Source: T1Sed10-7 sp046483565 (GTDB lineage Bacteria > Actinomycetota > Nitriliruptoria > Nitriliruptorales > Nitriliruptoraceae). From it: a DNA stretch of 14,747 nucleotides. The notes beneath the pieces were generated by a model. The model did no database searches. It saw nothing but the letters and a program-made list of their open reading frames with translations, and was not told where the DNA came from. A program made the position numbers and the translations under genes. Of the stretch, positions 1-8,476 are shown piece after piece. The stretch's first letter is position 1, and each line of letters begins with the position of its first letter. Where the stretch lies: the NCBI GenBank assembly GCA_046483565.1, contig JAWOCZ010000115.1, positions 1 through 14,747 on the forward strand, given 5' to 3'.

Positions 1-563
1 ACGTGTTCTCCGGTCCCGCCCCGCTCGGTCCCGACGACGAGCCGCGCGGCTGGACCGAGTTCGACCCGACCAGCCCGTCCAACGCCTACGGGCGCTCCAA
101 GGCGGCCGGCGACGCGCTGGTCCGTGAGGCGCTCGGCCGCCACCACATCATCCGCACCGCCTGGGTGAACGGGGCGAGGGGCAGCAACTTCGTGACCACG
201 ATGCTGCGGCTCGGTCGTGAACGTGGGCAGGTGAGCGTGGTGACCGACCAGGTCGGCTCGCCGTCGTTCACCCGGGACCTGGCGGTGGCGGTCCGCGAGG
301 TCGTCGAGGCGGAGCTGTACGGCACGGTCAACCGCACGGGCGCCGGCCAGTGCTCCTGGTTCGAGCTGGCCGAGGCGGTGTTCGAGCTGGCTGGACTGGA
401 CGTCGAGGTGGCACCCACCACCTCGGCGGCCTTCGGACGTCCCGCGGCGCGACCGGAGTGGTCGGTGCTCGACGACCGGCATGCCCGCACGCAGGGGCTG
501 TCGTCGTTGCCGCACTGGCGCGAGGGGCTCGAGCGGCTGCTGACGGAGCTCGGCGAGGGCTGA
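1..563 (+). CDS. rmlD: dTDP-4-dehydrorhamnose reductase, 3' part
   Basis: This is the C-terminal part of an RmlD-type reductase (RmlD_sub_bind, an extended short-chain dehydrogenase). The family reduces dTDP-4-keto-L-rhamnose to dTDP-L-rhamnose with NAD(P)H, the last step in making the rhamnose donor for cell-surface glycans. The gene enters from the left edge. Positions 1-2 finish a codon that would read Tyr, giving the usual YVFSG stretch, so the GTG at position 3 is an internal Val and not a start. Visible marks are the catalytic YGRSK (the YxxxK of the superfamily), the following IIRTAWVNG strand, and the VTDQVGSPSFTRDLA stretch typical of RmlD. The last 187 or so of about 290 residues are present, and translation ends at TGA 561-563. 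It converges on the mannosidase gene and has no clear link to the amino-sugar locus. The family call is firm; the exact nucleotide-sugar substrate is inferred. Confidence 0.9.
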   Translation, partial: VFSGPAPLGPDDEPRGWTEFDPTSPSNAYGRSKAAGDALVREALGRHHIIRTAWVNGARGSNFVTTMLRLGRERGQVSVVTDQVGSPSFTRDLAVAVREVVEAELYGTVNRTGAGQCSWFELAEAVFELAGLDVEVAPTTSAAFGRPAARPEWSVLDDRHARTQGLSSLPHWREGLERLLTELGEG

Positions 564-912
564 GTTCGGCTGTCAGCGAGGTGTCGTGGCGACCCCTCGA
601 CCTCGCCGGCGGCCGCGATCGCCGAGACGAGCGGGTGCTTCTCCGATACCCATGACCGAACGATGATGACGGTCTTGTCGCAACGAGCTGTGACCGGGAG
701 AGAACCGCTGCCAGGGTCATGGGCGGGGGCGTCGCCGTGTATCGCTCGGGGACTTGGTGGTTCCGCCGTGCGGAGGGCTGCCAGGGCCAGATAGGTGTGC
801 CGGATGATCCTTCGCCGGTTCGCTTCGCGTGCCGTCATCCTGGTCGTCGTGGGCCGTGGTCCGCCCGTTGCTGGCTCCCGGAAGGTGATCGGCAGCTTCG
901 AGGTGAGGTGCC
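564..912. other. Convergent intergenic region, no gene seen
   Basis: This 349-bp gap separates the 3' ends of the rmlD and GH38 genes. Open frames crossing it are extensions or antisense shadows of the neighbours, and none has a ribosome site plus a recognisable protein. Only short inverted repeats are visible: GACCG at 654-658 with CGGTC at 670-674, TCCGC at 762-766 with GCGGA at 770-774, and TGAGG at 904-908 with CCTCA at 911-915. None is followed by a T tract, so none is a convincing terminator. No tRNA or other RNA gene is apparent. Confidence 0.55.
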
Positions 913-3567
913 TCAGCCCGTGATCGGGACGACCCGCCAGGTGGCGAAGCCAGCCGGCGCGAGTTCGGCCGTCAGCGGCGTCCCCACGGCCAGCAGCCGC
1001 CGGTCCTCAAGATGTCCGTCCGGCTGTGGTGCGCGAGACTCGTCCAGCCGGACGCAGGTGACCTGCGCGTCCACGGGCAGGAGGACGGTCGCCGACACGG
1101 CCTGGGGCAGCGGGTTGGCGATGCGGACGATCCAGCCGACACCGTCCTGTGCCGGCATCCAGGCCGAGAGTTGCGCGCCGGCGACCTCGACGCCGCGGTG
1201 CACCGCCCGGGCCGGCTCGCCCGACAGCACCAGGGCGTGCAGCGGGGTGCGCCAGCCCCAGGCCGCCGTGGTGAGCGCGCGGTCGTCGTCACCCAGACGA
1301 AGACCGAGCCGGAACCGGTGCGCTCCCGGGCTCTGGGCATCCGGGGTGGCGACGGGCGGCCCCGCTCCCATCGTGCGGGTCCGCAGGTCGTGGTAGCCCA
1401 GCTGGCCGACGGCGCGCAGCAGCGTCACGACCAGTTCGACGCCCGCCGGGGTCCCTTCGGCGGCGACCTCGTGCAGCCCGAACAGCAGTGCCGCCAGCCG
1501 CCGCTCACCGCTGCCGGCCGTGACGAAGCGGTGGGCCGGCTGTGTTCCAGGGTCGGCCTCGGCACCCTCCTCGTCGGGCAGAGGAGGTGGCCCGCTCGGC
1601 ACCGCGTGCTGCTGCCAGGCGATCCCACCGTCGGTGGTGAAGCGCTCGGTCTGCGCCCCGGTCGGCAGGTGGAGGCGTAGCCGGTGATCCTCGGCCACGG
1701 TGTCGACCAGCACCTCGAGTTCGATGGTGTCGCTGCCCGACACGAGCCGCACGAGCAACTGCGCCGTGCACGGCACCCGATCGCTGCTGCGGCGGTCACG
1801 TCCCGGATCCAGTCGAGCGGGTAGCTCCGCTGCCAGGGTCACCTTCAGTTCCTCGGCGACCCCGCTGCGGCGGCGCTCGACCTCGACGAGTCCGAGGCAG
1901 ACGGTCTCGTCGTGCCGGGGCGCATCGTGGTTGTAGGTGTCGCCACGTTCGCCACCGTCGCGGAGCTCGGCGAGCCCGCCGAGCCGATGCCCGCTGGCGC
2001 GGTCGGTCACCGCCAGGGTGCCCGCCGGTTCCACCTCCACGTGGAAGCGCTCGTTGGTGATCCGCCGACCCTGGTCGCAGGTCACGACCGCGGGGCCGTC
2101 ACCCGGGCCGACGTCGAGCACCAGGCAGGACCACCCGCCCGCGGGCACCGAGGGGACGACGGTGCGCAGCCGCCAGGGACGCAGCCGTCCCCACCTCGGC
2201 GCCGTCGCGATGTCGGTGATCATGTCGTCGCCCGCCGGGCCCGGCACCGCCTCCAGCGGCAGGTCGGCACCGTCCGCGTCGCGCAGATGCTGCGGGGCGT
2301 GGTCGGCGTCGAGGAGCACCTCGACCTCGACCGGGCCGCCTCGCGCGCTACCGAGCGGGTTCAGCACCCCGAGGTGGACCTTGCCGGGGTCCGCTGCGTC
2401 CAGTTGCGGCGCGGGTACCTCGCTGGCCACGGCACGGTGGGCGACGGGCAGCCCGAGGCGGGCCGCCGCACGCTCGACGACCTGCCCACCGAGCTCGTGG
2501 CCGCGCCGGTAGCGCCGCAGGGTGTCGGCGGCGACCTGGTCGGTCGCACAGCCGCACACCGAGTCGTGGGGATGACCGAGCAGCACCTGCTCCCAGGCTG
2601 CCTCCAGCAGCGCACCCAGGCTCGCGTCACCGGGCAGCTCCGTCGCTGCTCCATGCGGCGGTGCGGTGAGCGCCGCCTGCGCCACCAGGGGCTCGGCGAG
2701 ACCTTCGAGCAGCGCCTGCGCCGCGGCGTTCGCGTGCTTGAGCTCGGGTCGGATGGACAGCACGCCGGCCAACAGGAAGGCCCCGCCGACACCCGGTCGG
2801 CGCAGCGCTCCCGTCACCGTCGGCAGGTCGGCACGCTCGACCGCCGCAAGGTGCGCCTCCAGGGTCGTGGCCACCACGGGTGGCTCCTGCGGCAGGCCTG
2901 CCAGTCGTGTCCGCAGGTCCCGGGGGGCCAGATGGTCCCCACCGTTGAGCAGCAGCCACGGACCCTCCGGCAGCTCGTCGCGTCGATCGGCCAGCCAGCT
3001 CTCGAGCCGTCCGGCGGCGCCCGCCGGCTCCCACAGCACCTCGGGCTCGTAGTAGCGGCTGCGGAGGGTCGTGACCTCGGCGCCGTCCGGTGCACGCCAC
3101 CGGAACACCGGCACCGCCGGGTCCGCGCCGCGCCACACCAGCGCGCTGTCGATGCCGAAGCCGATCAGCAGGGTCGGCAGCTCCGGCGGGTGTCCGAACA
3201 TGTCGGGGCAGTAGCCCACGTCGGTGCGACCGCCGAGCTCGGCTGCTCGGCGCGCGCCCCGGCCGAGGTTGCGGATCAGTGCCTCGGTCGAGACCAGGGT
3301 CATGTCGGCCAGCACGAACCAGGGCCCGATCCGCAGACGGCCGGCGGCGACGTGGGCGGCGAGGCGGTCGCGTTGCTCGGGTCGGACCGCCAGGTAGTCG
3401 TCGACGACGCTGGTCTGACCATCGAGCAGGAAGGCGGGCAGCTGCCCGGAGTCGAGCTGGTCGAGCACCGCGTCGACGAGCTCCACCAACCGTGCCCGGA
3501 AGCCGTCGAAGGTCCGGTACCACTCACGGTCCCAGTGGACGTGAGTGACGACCTCGACGCGGCTCAC
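913..3567 (-). CDS. GH38 alpha-mannosidase, MngB-like
   Basis: This is a retaining alpha-mannosidase of glycoside hydrolase family 38, 884 residues, close to the roughly 880 of the bacterial mannosylglycerate hydrolase (MngB) group. The N-terminus carries THVHWDREWY, where H11 and D13 would bind zinc. Next come GRLRIGPWFVLADM around 76-89 and GYCPDMFGHPPELP around 118-131, where D122 is the expected catalytic nucleophile. LLNGGDHLAPR lies around 206-216, and GHPHDSVCGC around 331-340 supplies the further His of the metal site. The remaining 500 or so residues match the beta-rich C-terminal half of the family. The GTG start at 3567 overlaps the nanE stop as GTGA, and the HWDREW motif sits right behind it, as is usual. 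No signal peptide is present, so it should act in the cytoplasm on an imported glycoside. It is the last gene of the operon. The substrate is unknown: alpha-mannosides, a phosphorylated mannosyl compound, or an alpha-ManNAc glycoside (suggested by nanE) all fit. The family call is very secure. Confidence 0.93.
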   Translation of the reverse strand: MSRVEVVTHVHWDREWYRTFDGFRARLVELVDAVLDQLDSGQLPAFLLDGQTSVVDDYLAVRPEQRDRLAAHVAAGRLRIGPWFVLADMTLVSTEALIRNLGRGARRAAELGGRTDVGYCPDMFGHPPELPTLLIGFGIDSALVWRGADPAVPVFRWRAPDGAEVTTLRSRYYEPEVLWEPAGAAGRLESWLADRRDELPEGPWLLLNGGDHLAPRDLRTRLAGLPQEPPVVATTLEAHLAAVERADLPTVTGALRRPGVGGAFLLAGVLSIRPELKHANAAAQALLEGLAEPLVAQAALTAPPHGAATELPGDASLGALLEAAWEQVLLGHPHDSVCGCATDQVAADTLRRYRRGHELGGQVVERAAARLGLPVAHRAVASEVPAPQLDAADPGKVHLGVLNPLGSARGGPVEVEVLLDADHAPQHLRDADGADLPLEAVPGPAGDDMITDIATAPRWGRLRPWRLRTVVPSVPAGGWSCLVLDVGPGDGPAVVTCDQGRRITNERFHVEVEPAGTLAVTDRASGHRLGGLAELRDGGERGDTYNHDAPRHDETVCLGLVEVERRRSGVAEELKVTLAAELPARLDPGRDRRSSDRVPCTAQLLVRLVSGSDTIELEVLVDTVAEDHRLRLHLPTGAQTERFTTDGGIAWQQHAVPSGPPPLPDEEGAEADPGTQPAHRFVTAGSGERRLAALLFGLHEVAAEGTPAGVELVVTLLRAVGQLGYHDLRTRTMGAGPPVATPDAQSPGAHRFRLGLRLGDDDRALTTAAWGWRTPLHALVLSGEPARAVHRGVEVAGAQLSAWMPAQDGVGWIVRIANPLPQAVSATVLLPVDAQVTCVRLDESRAPQPDGHLEDRRLLAVGTPLTAELAPAGFATWRVVPITG

Positions 3568-4286
3568 TGCGGCTCCTGCTCGGGTGGTGTGGGCGTGGCC
3601 CTGACCGCGTCGATCAGCGTACGGGTGATGATCTGCGGTCGGGTGATGGCCGTGCCCACGACCACGGCCCAGGCGCCCGCCTCGAGCGCCGCGCGGACGT
3701 CGTCGGCGGTGCGGTAGCGGCCCTCGGCGATCACCGGGACGGTCAGCTCCGCCGACAGCGCGGCGAGCAGTCCCAGGTCGGGCTCGGAGGGCACCTGGTC
3801 GCCGAGGTAGCCCGACAGGGTCGTCGCCACGACGTCGGCGCCGGCGGCGGCTGCGGCGCGGCCCTGCTCGAGGTCGGCCACGTCGGCGAGCAGCCCGGCA
3901 CCGCGCCGATGGACCGCCGCGATCGTGTCGTCCAGGGCACGGCCGTCGGGCCTCGGCCGGTCCGTGGCATCGACGGCCACCAGCTCCACCCCGAGCGCGG
4001 CGACCGCTTCGGCGTGCGCCACGGTCGGGGTGATGTACACGCCTTCCCGGCCGTCCTTCACCAGGCCGATGACGGGGACGTCGACGTGGCGACGGATCGC
4101 GGCGAGATCGTCGAGCCCCTCCGCCCGGACGCCGACGGCGCCGCCGGCCACCACCGACCGCGCCAGGCGCGACATCATCTCCGGTCCGCTCAGCGGGTCG
4201 CCGGGCGGTGCCTGGCAGGACACGATGAGCCCGCCGCGCAGCCGCGCCAGGGTGTGGGGGAGGGGGAGGGCAGCGGGCGCGGTCAT
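3564..4286 (-). CDS. nanE: N-acetylmannosamine-6-phosphate 2-epimerase
   Basis: NanE (PF04131, a TIM barrel) interconverts ManNAc-6-P and GlcNAc-6-P, feeding sialic acid or ManNAc breakdown into the GlcNAc route. The 240-residue product is of normal length. Family marks are GGLIVSCQAPPGDPL near the N-terminus, VIGLVKDGREGVYITPT around 72-88 (K77 is the expected catalytic Lys), VDATDRPRPDG around 105-115, ATTLSGY around 154-160, PVIAEGRYRT around 184-193 and AVVVGTAITRP around 207-217. The ATG at 4286 is preferred over the GTG at 4292: it overlaps the upstream stop as ATGA and has GGAG five bases upstream. The 3' end overlaps the mannosidase start by four bases, so the two are probably translationally coupled. 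No sialate lyase or sialidase is nearby, so the ManNAc-6-P probably comes from ManNAc, not from sialic acid. Function is confident; pathway context is inferred. Confidence 0.93.
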   Translation of the reverse strand: MTAPAALPLPHTLARLRGGLIVSCQAPPGDPLSGPEMMSRLARSVVAGGAVGVRAEGLDDLAAIRRHVDVPVIGLVKDGREGVYITPTVAHAEAVAALGVELVAVDATDRPRPDGRALDDTIAAVHRRGAGLLADVADLEQGRAAAAAGADVVATTLSGYLGDQVPSEPDLGLLAALSAELTVPVIAEGRYRTADDVRAALEAGAWAVVVGTAITRPQIITRTLIDAVRATPTPPEQEPQ

Positions 4287-6094
4287 GACCACTCCACGGG
4301 GGGAAGGTGCGGTGAGGGCAGCGTCGGGAGGCGCTCGGACACGGCGACGGCCACGTCGCCGAGGGTGCGCGCCCCGACACCCGACGGTCCCGCCCCGGCA
4401 GCCGCGAGGAGCTGGTCGGCCGCGGCGAGCGCGGCGGCACGATCCTCGTCGTCCAGGGACGCATCGGGATGGACCTCGAGCTCGGTCCGGGCGCGTGGCG
4501 CTTCCACCGCGCCGCCGGCGGCGAGCAGCTGGACGGCGGCCCAGCGCGGGTCCGAGCGGGGCACGTCGACCGCCCAGGCGAGCTCGGCACCGCCGGCGAG
4601 CAGGGCACGTTGCACGCTGAGTCTGAGCCAGGGGTCCGTGGCGACCACCGCCGGCAGGTGGGCCGTGGTGGCCGCGACTGCGGCGAGCACGCCCGCGGCT
4701 TCACCGCTGGCCCACTCCACGGGGTGGACCCGGTAGGCCCCGTTGCTCAGGTGCGTGGTGCCGATGGCCTTGCCCGCTGCGACGAGGTTGGCCGGCGTGT
4801 CGGCCACCAGGGCGCTCAGTGGCACCTGGAACGGTCGGGTCGGGTCGTTGCGGCTGGCGGGTTCACCGACGGCGGCGTGGACGTCGAGGGGGTACCAGCC
4901 GACCCCGCCGCTGTCGGGGAAGTGGGTCGCCCGCGCCCGTGCATCGTCGGTGGTGCGCAGGTCCTCGGCGGTGACGACGGTCCGGGCCCGCAGGCGCCGG
5001 GCCTCACGCACGTAGGGATCTGCCGCCAACCCGTCGGCGGTCATGGCCGCCACCGGGTCGAGCTGGAGCTCGGGATGGCCAGCGCCGCCGTCGTCGCGCG
5101 GTGCCTCGGTCTGGAGCCAGTGAACGAACGCCCGGGTCAACTCCCGGGCGGCGGCCACCACCTGCTGCCGGTCCGCGGCACTGACGAGGTCGGCGTCGGT
5201 GTAGTCGTTGCCTGGCCAGTTGATCACCGCGAGCTCGACCCCCCCGAGCCGCTCCGCATCCCGCAGGCGTCGGTAGGTCCAGAAGGGTGGGGGACCGCCT
5301 GGGTGGGCGGTGTACATCCCGAAACGCCGGGGGTTGCCCTGCGCGTCGGGGACGTCGAGGCTGAACGGCTGGGTGTCACGCAGCCGCCGGTAGCCGGCCG
5401 GAGGTGGCACGACCGGGCCGGGCGACAGATCACGGCGCAGCACCGCACAGACGGTGATGGCCTGGGTGCGCCCGGGGGCGGGCTGCTCGGGCGCGAGCAC
5501 CTCCTGGGTCTGCCAGCGCGCCTCGGCCCCGGTGACCCACGGGGCATCGGCCAGTGGCAGCAGGTCACCGAGTTCGGTGGCGTCCACCACCACCATCGGA
5601 CGCAGACGCAGACGTGCGTCGGGGGTGTCGACGTCGAGGTGGAGGACACGGGTGCGGTCGCGCCCCACCGACCGCACCGAGCTCCGCAGCAGGAGTTCGA
5701 AGCGGCCCGTCGCCTGGAGCCGGTCCAGCAGCTCGCCGAGGACCATCGCGCCGACCCGGGGCTCGAAGCACAGCCGGCTGACCCAGCCGTTGCCGGGGTT
5801 GGTCCAGACCTCGGGCGGGGCGTCCACGGGTGCCTGCCGGCGGTAGTGCGCACGGATCCGGTCGCGGACCCACCGGTAGCTGGCCGGCGCCCCCACCGAC
5901 TCGATCAGCGGGTGCTCGTCGAGGGGTGCGACCAGCTGGCGGGTGATCTGGCCGCCTGGCTGCTCGGTGGCCTCCAGCAGGGTGACCTGGGCACCGGCGC
6001 CGACGGCCGCGGCCGCCGCCGCGATCCCCGCGAGACCCCCGCCGACGACGACCACCTCGCGGTCCTGCGCTCGTCCCGGTGCCGGCTCACCCAT
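4283..6094 (-). CDS. FAD-dependent oxidoreductase (PF12831 type)
   Basis: This is a 603-residue flavoprotein of the FAD_oxidored family. The N-terminal Rossmann motif is EVVVVGGGLAGIAAAAAAV at 13-31, followed by LLEATEQPGGQ at 39-49, which binds the FAD ribose and flavin. A second FAD-contacting stretch, VVVDATELGDLLPLA, lies around 168-182. Family-typical blocks follow: INWPGNDYTD around 291-300, YVREARRLRAR around 361-371, GWYPLDVH around 399-406 and NLVAAGKAIGTTH around 436-448. Residues after about 480 form an Ala-rich tail that includes DPRWAAVQLLAAGGAV, reminiscent of a single S-layer-homology-like unit. There is no signal peptide or membrane segment, so it should be cytoplasmic. The ATG at 6094 overlaps the end of the DUF4127 gene by eight bases, and no other in-frame start sits as well against the Rossmann fold. 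The substrate is not known. Its place beside nanE and a GH38 gene suggests oxidation of a sugar, a glycoside or an aglycone. Confidence 0.85.
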   Translation of the reverse strand: MGEPAPGRAQDREVVVVGGGLAGIAAAAAAVGAGAQVTLLEATEQPGGQITRQLVAPLDEHPLIESVGAPASYRWVRDRIRAHYRRQAPVDAPPEVWTNPGNGWVSRLCFEPRVGAMVLGELLDRLQATGRFELLLRSSVRSVGRDRTRVLHLDVDTPDARLRLRPMVVVDATELGDLLPLADAPWVTGAEARWQTQEVLAPEQPAPGRTQAITVCAVLRRDLSPGPVVPPPAGYRRLRDTQPFSLDVPDAQGNPRRFGMYTAHPGGPPPFWTYRRLRDAERLGGVELAVINWPGNDYTDADLVSAADRQQVVAAARELTRAFVHWLQTEAPRDDGGAGHPELQLDPVAAMTADGLAADPYVREARRLRARTVVTAEDLRTTDDARARATHFPDSGGVGWYPLDVHAAVGEPASRNDPTRPFQVPLSALVADTPANLVAAGKAIGTTHLSNGAYRVHPVEWASGEAAGVLAAVAATTAHLPAVVATDPWLRLSVQRALLAGGAELAWAVDVPRSDPRWAAVQLLAAGGAVEAPRARTELEVHPDASLDDEDRAAALAAADQLLAAAGAGPSGVGARTLGDVAVAVSERLPTLPSPHLPPVEWS

Positions 6095-7568
6095 CGGCGG
6101 CCACCACCTCGAGGTCGCAGGCGAAGGTGTGGGACCACACCAGCTGCGTCCGGTCGGCCGCCAGCCGCCACCGCTGTCCCAGGGGGCCGAGGCGTGCGAG
6201 CTCGTCGGCCAGGCGTGTGCCGATCGTCGCCGACAGCGCCGCGACGTCGTCCTCGGTCGTCGGCTCCACCGGTCGGCCGGCCGCTGACCGCTCGTGGCGC
6301 AGGGCGGTGCGGACGCGAGCCATGTAGCCGACGTCCTCGAGCAGGCGGTGGACGAGCAGCCGCTCGTGGGCGCTGCCCGGCCCGGCGTTGCCCCGGCCCG
6401 CCACGGCCTGCGCCAACGCCGATCCGAGGGTGTTGCCGGCGGTGTTCCAGCCGGCGTAGGCCCCCAGCGAGGCCAGCACGCCGCGTTCGGCGAGCCGCTC
6501 GACCAACGCCGGGGAGCCTCCGTTGGGCAAGGCGGTGTCGGCGACCGCCACCCACGCCCCGGCAAGGACCAGCTCCGCGATGCGGTCCGCCATCGCGCGG
6601 TGACGGCGGTCGCGTGCGGCGTCCGGCGCGGGGGGCGCCAGGGCCCAGTCGCCGTCCGGCTCGGGTGGCAGGACGACCAGCACCACCTCGGCGTCCCGCA
6701 GGTCGGTGACCAGCTGTCCACCGACCGCCGCGATCTGCGCCCGGGCCGTCGCCCGGATCGGCACGGCCTCGTAGGGGGCGATGCGATCCAGGCCGGGATG
6801 ATCGTCCAGGGCCACGCGCGGCCGTTCGGCGGCACCACGCAAGGCCCGCACGGTGCGCACGCTGGCGATCTCGTCGGCGCCGGCGTAGCGCTGGATGTGG
6901 GCAGGTGCACCCAGCGCCGCGATCCAGTGGTCGAGCCAGGCCGCCTCGGCGGCGGGCAGGCCGGTGGGTGCCGTGTCGTCGGCACTGAGCACGAGCTGGT
7001 CGAGGGTGCCGTCGGCCGCCAACGCGAGGGTCGCCAGCAGCAGGCCGTGGTTGCGGAGGCGACGGCCGGCCACGTCCGAGATCACCTCGTCCGGCAGGGC
7101 ACGTCGGGCCTCGTCGAGCTCGTGGTGCTCGCCGCGATGCAGCGCCCGGGACCAGCGCGCCAGCGCCCGTCCGTGCTCGGCCCAGTGGTCCGGCTCCTCG
7201 GTGGCGTCGTCCAGGTCGGGCAGGCGCGTCACGACCGCGTGGGCATCGAGGCTCAGCCCCGGCCGCACGCGACGCAGGCGACGCAGGCTCGCCAGGCGCG
7301 ACACCACCTCGTCGATGGGTTCGGCGGTCAGCCGGGACGCCAGCAGTCCGCCGTGGCAGAGCGCGTCGACCGAGACGATGGCTGCGTCCGCCTCGGCGCA
7401 CGACGCCTGGAGCCAGTTGGCCAGCGCCTCGGTGTCACCGGGCGTCCGACCGTGCGGGAGCACCTCGGTCGGCGGCAGGCGCAGCCGTGCCCCGACGATG
7501 TCGGCCAGCAGGCGCGGGTCGCGCAGGTGGACGGGCCGCTCGTCGGCCGGGAGCAGGACGAGGTCCAT
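6087..7568 (-). CDS. DUF4127 family protein
   Basis: This is a 493-residue protein of the uncharacterised DUF4127 family. It opens with MDLVLLPADERPV, the family's usual N-terminus. Further conserved-looking blocks are SVDALCHGGLLASR around 66-79, VLSADDTAPTG around 193-203, RYAGADE around 227-233, YEAVPIRA around 266-273, VAVADTALPNGG around 340-351 and GAYAGWNTAGNTLGSALA around 369-386. The repeated invariant Asp, Asn and His residues look like an enzyme active site, but no reaction can be assigned from sequence. It has no signal peptide. The ATG at 7568 is chosen because it gives the standard family N-terminus and shares one base with the permease stop. The GTG at 7571, which would give a GTGA overlap and one extra residue, is the alternative. 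It sits between the transporter and the catabolic enzymes, pointing to a role in handling the imported sugar. The family call is confident and the function is open. Confidence 0.87.
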   Translation of the reverse strand: MDLVLLPADERPVHLRDPRLLADIVGARLRLPPTEVLPHGRTPGDTEALANWLQASCAEADAAIVSVDALCHGGLLASRLTAEPIDEVVSRLASLRRLRRVRPGLSLDAHAVVTRLPDLDDATEEPDHWAEHGRALARWSRALHRGEHHELDEARRALPDEVISDVAGRRLRNHGLLLATLALAADGTLDQLVLSADDTAPTGLPAAEAAWLDHWIAALGAPAHIQRYAGADEIASVRTVRALRGAAERPRVALDDHPGLDRIAPYEAVPIRATARAQIAAVGGQLVTDLRDAEVVLVVLPPEPDGDWALAPPAPDAARDRRHRAMADRIAELVLAGAWVAVADTALPNGGSPALVERLAERGVLASLGAYAGWNTAGNTLGSALAQAVAGRGNAGPGSAHERLLVHRLLEDVGYMARVRTALRHERSAAGRPVEPTTEDDVAALSATIGTRLADELARLGPLGQRWRLAADRTQLVWSHTFACDLEVVAADG

Positions 7569-8476
7569 CACCCCTTGACCGCTCCCTCACCGACCCCGCG
7601 GAAGAACTGCTTCTGGAGGGCGATGAACAGGATCAGCACCGGGATGATGGCGATGATGGTGCCCGCCGCGATCAGACGCTGGTCGGCGGAGAACTGCCCG
7701 TCGAGGAACACCAGGCCGACGGTGAGGGTGAACTTGTCCGGGTCACGGAGCACGATCAGGGGCCACAGGAAGTCGTCCCAGGCCGTCATGAAGCTGAAGA
7801 TCGCGACGACCGCCAGCGAACCGCGCGCCGAGGGCAGGGCGACGTGCCAGAACAGCTGCCACTCGTTGGTGCCGTCGACGCGGCCTGCCTCCTCGAGCTC
7901 GGGATGGAGCGAGACGAAGGCCTGGCGCATGATGAAGATCGAGAGCACGGTGACCGCGATCGGCAGCGCCGCGCCGGTGAGGGTGTTGATCAGGTTCAGG
8001 TCACGCGCCACGAGGAAGACCGAGATCATGATCACCTCGAAGGGGATCACCAGCGTCGCGATCATCGCGGCGAACAGCGGCTCACGCCCGCGGAAGCGCA
8101 TCCGGGCCAGGGCGTAGCCGGCCATGGCGCCGAAGAGGCAGTTGCCGATCACCACCAGCAGGGCGACGAAGCCGGAGTTGCCCAGGTAGTTCGCCAGTGG
8201 CAGGGACCGCATCACCTCGGTGTAGTTGCCGAGGGTCGGGTCCGCGGGGATGAAGTCGGGCGGGAAGGCGAAGATGTTCTCCGCCGGCCCCTTCAGCGAG
8301 GTGGAGATCTGCCACAGGAAGGGCCCCACGGAGATCACGAGCACGAACAGCAGCAGCGCGTAGCGACCGAGCGTGCCGAAGGCGCGCCGACGCCGGGCAC
8401 GGCGGCCGGCCTCGGTCACGTCGGAGCCACCGGGTCGCGCGGCGTCGGGCGTGGCCTGGGGTGTGAGGGTGCTCAC
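7568..8476 (-). CDS. Carbohydrate ABC transporter permease, MalG/UgpE type
   Basis: This is the second inner-membrane subunit of a CUT1-type sugar importer (BPD_transp_1), 302 residues with about six hydrophobic segments. A basic, Arg-rich cytoplasmic N-terminus (residues 24-31) precedes the first membrane span around 38-56. The EAA loop that contacts the ATPase reads EEAGRVDGTNEWQLFW, around 195-210. TSLKGPAENIFAFPP and TAWDDFLWPL are typical of the MalG-like subunit. The GTG start at 8476 overlaps the stop of the preceding permease gene as GTGA, giving strong coupling. The stop touches the DUF4127 start. No ABC ATPase gene is in the window, so a shared ATPase such as an MsiK-type protein encoded elsewhere is the likely partner. 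The exact sugar cannot be read from the permease. Confidence 0.93.
   Translation of the reverse strand: MSTLTPQATPDAARPGGSDVTEAGRRARRRRAFGTLGRYALLLFVLVISVGPFLWQISTSLKGPAENIFAFPPDFIPADPTLGNYTEVMRSLPLANYLGNSGFVALLVVIGNCLFGAMAGYALARMRFRGREPLFAAMIATLVIPFEVIMISVFLVARDLNLINTLTGAALPIAVTVLSIFIMRQAFVSLHPELEEAGRVDGTNEWQLFWHVALPSARGSLAVVAIFSFMTAWDDFLWPLIVLRDPDKFTLTVGLVFLDGQFSADQRLIAAGTIIAIIPVLILFIALQKQFFRGVGEGAVKG

Noticed and set aside
86..838. Long minus-strand frame across the rmlD end and the following gap
   Set aside because: Most of it is antisense to rmlD and its composition is Arg/Ser/Pro-rich as in shadow frames. The part in the gap has no ribosome site or recognisable domain.
1912..3717. 601-codon plus-strand frame antisense to the mannosidase gene
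   Set aside because: The opposite strand encodes a clear GH38 enzyme with all motifs. This frame has no domain pattern and is a high-GC shadow.
4469..6709. 746-codon plus-strand frame antisense to the FAD and DUF4127 genes
   Set aside because: Rich in Gly, Arg, Ala and Pro without family motifs. The minus strand holds well-supported genes.
6294..8117. 607-codon plus-strand frame antisense to the DUF4127 and permease genes
   Set aside because: A shadow of two recognisable genes, with a mixed composition and no domain.
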